Shown: positions 61,189-64,000 of the stretch, in pieces
Position numbering within the stretch: position 1 is the first letter of the stretch
How the letters are laid out: each line of letters begins with the position of its first letter
Assembly (NCBI RefSeq): GCF_016900875.1
Contig: NZ_JAFEUM010000004.1
Coordinates: 248,001-312,000, forward strand
Length of the DNA: 64,000 nucleotides
Source of the DNA: Vibrio ulleungensis
GTDB taxonomy: Bacteria > Pseudomonadota > Gammaproteobacteria > Enterobacterales > Vibrionaceae
Direction of reading: 5' to 3'
Position numbers and translations under genes: made by a program
The notes under the pieces: generated by a model
Databases searched by the model: none
Seen by the model: only the letters and a program-made list of their open reading frames with translations
Told to the model about the DNA's origin: nothing

Positions 61189-62553
61189 ATGACTGACAAT
61201 ATAGTTCACTACAATGCTGACCAATTTAAACAAGCTCGGCTGGCACGAGACAAACGTTTCGACGGTCGATTTTTTGTAGCAGTAAAAACCACGCACATAT
61301 TTTGCCGTCCTATTTGTCCAGCAACGCTTCCTAAAGAAGAAAATGTCGAATACTTTATTGACCGCGCGCAAGCTGTACAGGCGGGCTACCGCCCTTGCCT
61401 CCGCTGTCGCCCAGACAGTGCTCCCCATTCCAATGCATGGAATGGGACCGAAACCACATTGTCACGTGCAGTATCATTGATCCAACAAGGTATTTTGCAC
61501 ACCCATTCTCTGACTCAACTATCGGACAAACTCGGGATCAGTGATAGGTACCTAAGACAGCTTTTCGACCACTACTTGGGAATGTCTCCAAAGCAATATG
61601 CGCTAAACCATCAATTGCTCTTTGCCAAACAACTGCTGCATAGCAGCAACCTGTCGGTAACCGACATTGGTTACGCCAGTGGATTTAACAGTATTCGCCG
61701 ATTCAATGATGCGTTTAAAAAGACCCTTAAACTCACCCCGTCTGAGCTAAGAAGAACCCCTCATTCGCATTTGGTTAGATCTATCTTGATTCCGTTTCAA
61801 GGCACTCTAAATTGGTCACACATGATGGATTTCTACCGATTACGAGTCATAAGCGGTATAGAGTCAGTCGAAAACGACATTTATGCAAGGCATTGCCAGT
61901 TGGGCGAAAGCAACGTCTTTTTCAAGCTCAGTCCCTACGATAATAAGCATATACAGATGCAGTTCGAGCTAGACGATATAAGTCAGCTTCAACAATTGGT
62001 GAATAAAGTGCGGCAAATGTTCGATCTAGATGCCAACACCTCTGTGATTGAAGACCACTTAAGACATATAGACCCAGACTTAGTCCAAACAACAGGCCTA
62101 CGCATTCCCGGTGTCTGGAGCCAATGGGAGGCTGGTGTTAGAGCGATTTTGGGGCAGCAGGTCTCGGTTAAAGGGGCCATCACCCAACTCAATCGGTTTA
62201 TCGCTGGCTTTTCCCAACAAAACAAACCGCTGCAGTTTCCCACGCCTCTTCAAGTCGCAAAAAGTGACCTTAACTTTATGCGCTTACCACAAGCGCGAAA
62301 AGACACGCTGGTTCGCTTAGCGCAGTTTCTTGTTGAAGCGCCCGATGCACCAGTGAAATCTTGGTTGGAGATAAAAGGAATCGGCCCTTGGACTGTCAAC
62401 TACGCCACTCTGCGAAGCCAAAGTGACCCCGATTGTTATTTGGAAGGCGACCTTATTGTCAAAAAAGTCAGTCAGCGTTTTCCAAACCTCAATGGAAAAA
62501 CAGCCTCACCCTGGGGCAGCTATGCCACATTTCATTTATGGAACTTAGCATGA
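61189..62553 (+). CDS. alkA: Ada-AlkA fusion: methylation-sensing regulator and 3-methyladenine glycosylase
   Basis: A 454-residue protein with three parts. First is an Ada N-terminal zinc domain with C39, C43, C70 and C73 (HIFCRPICPA, then RPCLRCRPD), where C39 would be the methyl-acceptor. Next is an AraC-type helix-turn-helix at about 95-185 (LGISDRYLRQLFDHYLGMSP). Last is an AlkA glycosylase with HhH-GPD words GVRAILGQQVSVKGA and IKGIGPWTVNYATLRS and a catalytic Asp in EGDLIV. It removes alkylated bases and probably also activates repair genes when methylated. The ogt gene overlaps its end. Confidence 0.92.
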   Translation: MTDNIVHYNADQFKQARLARDKRFDGRFFVAVKTTHIFCRPICPATLPKEENVEYFIDRAQAVQAGYRPCLRCRPDSAPHSNAWNGTETTLSRAVSLIQQGILHTHSLTQLSDKLGISDRYLRQLFDHYLGMSPKQYALNHQLLFAKQLLHSSNLSVTDIGYASGFNSIRRFNDAFKKTLKLTPSELRRTPHSHLVRSILIPFQGTLNWSHMMDFYRLRVISGIESVENDIYARHCQLGESNVFFKLSPYDNKHIQMQFELDDISQLQQLVNKVRQMFDLDANTSVIEDHLRHIDPDLVQTTGLRIPGVWSQWEAGVRAILGQQVSVKGAITQLNRFIAGFSQQNKPLQFPTPLQVAKSDLNFMRLPQARKDTLVRLAQFLVEAPDAPVKSWLEIKGIGPWTVNYATLRSQSDPDCYLEGDLIVKKVSQRFPNLNGKTASPWGSYATFHLWNLA

Positions 62554-63026
62554 AATACTACAAAACGACTTCATCCCCTCTTGGTAACATCACTCTTCAA
62601 TGTACCGATATTGGGATCACAGGGGCGTGGTTTGAGACCCATACCACCCAACCTGACGATTTAGGCAAACTCAATGAAGAGCATCCACACCTCATTCTCG
62701 CTTCAAAGCAGTTAAAGCAGTATTTTGCGGGTGAGCGTACTCACTTTGAGATCCCATTTGATTTGGCTGGAACGGCATTTCAAGCCAGTGTTTGGAAAGC
62801 ACTAACCACCATTCCGTATGGCGAAACCTGGAGTTATAAACAGTTAGCCAATGCCATAGATAACCCTGCTGCAATTCGAGCTGTTGGAACCGCCAATGGC
62901 AGAAACCCAATTTCAGTCTTTATACCGTGCCACCGAGTGATCGCCGCTGACGGTAAACTTGCTGGGTATGCGGGAGGTATCGAGCGTAAGAAGTTCTTAT
63001 TAGAACTTGAATCCTCACACCGTTAG
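62550..63026 (+). CDS. ogt: Methylated-DNA-[protein]-cysteine S-methyltransferase
   Basis: A 158-residue O6-alkylguanine transferase with the active site PCHRV in VFIPCHRVIAADG and the DNA-binding word FQASVWKALTTIPYGETWSY. It transfers alkyl groups from O6-alkylguanine in DNA to its own cysteine. The start at 62550 (MKYYKTT) overlaps the stop of the Ada-AlkA gene (ATGA), so both are translated together; a start four codons earlier is possible. It supplies the activity missing from the Ada-AlkA fusion. Confidence 0.93.
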   Translation: MKYYKTTSSPLGNITLQCTDIGITGAWFETHTTQPDDLGKLNEEHPHLILASKQLKQYFAGERTHFEIPFDLAGTAFQASVWKALTTIPYGETWSYKQLANAIDNPAAIRAVGTANGRNPISVFIPCHRVIAADGKLAGYAGGIERKKFLLELESSHR

Positions 63027-63313
63027 TCCAACAACTTTCATCCGTTTATACGGGTTAATTTGCCTAAAACCCCTCTTTCTAGGTCAATTGTACTATGAAT
63101 GGGCTAATCACGCTGATTGATTTAGCCTGTTCATTACCGCATTACTCTGCCAGATAGTTAAAACACCAACTACAGTATTAGGCACGCTATCGCGTTTATG
63201 AAATAAGACTCAATTGAACGTTGAAACATATATGTTTGTCGATGATGGTCACTCTACTAAGATGCTAAGTTGGTTAAAACACGATCAAGCGCAAATTTCG
63301 AGTCATTTTAAGA

Positions 63314-63341
63314 TTGCCAAATCCAAAACAAGATGTATACT
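63314..63341 (+). promoter_or_regulatory. Probable sigma-70 promoter of the 3-hydroxyisobutyrate dehydrogenase-family gene
   Basis: TTGCCA (63314-63319), 16 bp, then TATACT (63336-63341), about 44 bp before the ATG at 63385 with a strong AGGAG ribosome-binding site. The rest of the 358-bp intergenic region (63027-63384) shows no gene. Confidence 0.65.
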
Positions 63342-63384
63342 CTTGGGCATATAGTAATACAATATGATATTTCAGGAGCAAACA

Positions 63385-64000
63385 ATGACTAAACCAGTAA
63401 TTGGTTTCATCGGCCTGGGCCTTATGGGCGGCAACATGGTTGAAAACCTACAGAAGCGTGGCTACCACGTAAACGTAATGGACCTAAGCGCTGAGGCTGT
63501 TGCTCGCGTTACTGATCGTGGTAATGCTACTGCGTTCACTTCAGCAAAAGAACTTGCTGCAGCTAGTGACATCGTTCAATTCTGTCTAACAACTTCTGCA
63601 GTTGTAGAAAAAATCGTTTACGGTGAAGACGGCGTTCTTGCTGGTATTAAAGAAGGCGCAGTTCTTGTTGACTTCGGTACTTCTATCCCAGCTTCAACTA
63701 AGAAAATTGGTGCAGACCTAGCAGCTAAAGGCGCTGGTATGATCGATGCTCCTCTTGGCCGTACTCCTGCTCACGCTAAAGATGGTCTTCTAAACATCAT
63801 GGCTGCTGGCGACCAAGCGACTTTCGATAAAGTTAAGCCTGTTCTTGACGAGCAAGGCGAAAACGTATTCTACCTCGGTGCGCTGGGTTCAGGTCACGTT
63901 ACTAAGCTAGTAAACAACTTCATGGGTATGACTACTGTTGCGACTATGTCTCAAGCATTTGCTGTTGCTAAGCTTGCTGGCGTAGATGGCCAACAACTGT
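63385..64000 (+). CDS. 3-hydroxyisobutyrate dehydrogenase-family NAD(P) oxidoreductase (partial)
   Basis: The frame opens at ATG 63385 (MTKPVIGFIGLGLMGGNMVE) and continues off the right edge. The Rossmann GLGLMG motif, the substrate-binding DFGTSIPAST and the catalytic Lys region GSGHVTKLVNNFMGM identify the beta-hydroxyacid dehydrogenase family (3-hydroxyisobutyrate dehydrogenase or tartronate semialdehyde reductase). The exact substrate is not clear. Codon usage is very regular, suggesting strong expression. A good promoter precedes it. Confidence 0.85.
   Translation, partial: MTKPVIGFIGLGLMGGNMVENLQKRGYHVNVMDLSAEAVARVTDRGNATAFTSAKELAAASDIVQFCLTTSAVVEKIVYGEDGVLAGIKEGAVLVDFGTSIPASTKKIGADLAAKGAGMIDAPLGRTPAHAKDGLLNIMAAGDQATFDKVKPVLDEQGENVFYLGALGSGHVTKLVNNFMGMTTVATMSQAFAVAKLAGVDGQQL

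Noticed and set aside
1..64000. tRNA, rRNA genes, CRISPR arrays, integron integrase or a complete insertion sequence
   Set aside because: I saw no sequence supporting any of these; only a truncated IS4-family remnant at 39298-39663 was found.

Overview
The window looks like part of a Vibrio-type gammaproteobacterial chromosome. The evidence is a hutWXZ / tonB-exbB-exbD-hutBCD heme-uptake locus in the Vibrio arrangement, a CsrB-family sRNA that starts and ends like enterobacterial CsrB, an OlsF-type ornithine-lipid synthase, and integron-type attC sites of the Vibrio kind. The species cannot be fixed from the sequence alone.

Layout. 1-3.9 kb: caa3/aa3-type cytochrome c oxidase operon on the minus strand (ctaC, ctaD, ctaG, ctaE; the last runs off the left edge). 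4.2-7.4 kb: a LysR regulator divergent from an aldo-keto reductase, then a membrane diguanylate cyclase. 7.45-8.2 kb: an unusually large CsrB-family regulatory RNA on the minus strand, with terminator, internal 96-bp tandem repeat and upstream VarA/UvrY-type box. 8.3-17 kb: mixed metabolic and housekeeping genes (two GFA-fold proteins, a YjiH-like membrane protein, a YdeI/DUF1801 protein, an exported HExxH protein, a P-loop kinase, an M3 peptidase, an AlkD-like protein). 17.1-20.3 kb: an AT-rich accessory patch with a ClbS/DfsB pseudogene, a (GTTT)9 microsatellite, a HEPN plus PD-(D/E)xK protein, a membrane-anchored coiled-coil partner and an attC-like sequence.

20.3-32.6 kb: iron/heme locus. 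An ABC exporter and the receptor hutA lie beside hutW-hutX-hutZ on the minus strand. These face tonB-exbB-exbD-hutB-hutC-hutD across a Fur-box-containing divergent region. Together the genes would carry heme through the outer membrane (HutA, TonB-ExbBD), across the periplasm and inner membrane (HutBCD), and into HutX and the heme-degrading enzymes HutZ (aerobic) and HutW (radical SAM). 32.6-37 kb: small monooxygenase, PatB-like lyase, GST, and a ModF-like tandem ABC ATPase whose first half is degenerate.

37.0-40.8 kb: a small group of integron-type gene cassettes without an integrase (CALIN-like). It holds a DUF4180 gene, a membrane protein carrying a trigger-factor-type PPIase domain, a small membrane protein and a frameshifted zinc-ribbon gene, all on the plus strand and separated by attC-like sites, plus an IS4-family remnant. 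40.8-55.7 kb: Trp-rich/CIA30/DUF3081 cluster, membrane glycerophosphodiesterase, an alkyl-sulfatase-like MBL protein with an altered metal motif, a Crp/Fnr regulator, a second diguanylate cyclase, a heterodimeric ABC exporter with a small Cys/Arg-rich leader gene, and EamA and MATE transporters. 56-61 kb: an apparent operon of ATP-grasp enzyme, olsF, DinB-like, NRDE, YHS and small membrane protein genes. 61.2-63 kb: alkylation repair (Ada-AlkA fusion plus Ogt). The right edge cuts a 3-hydroxyisobutyrate-dehydrogenase-family gene.
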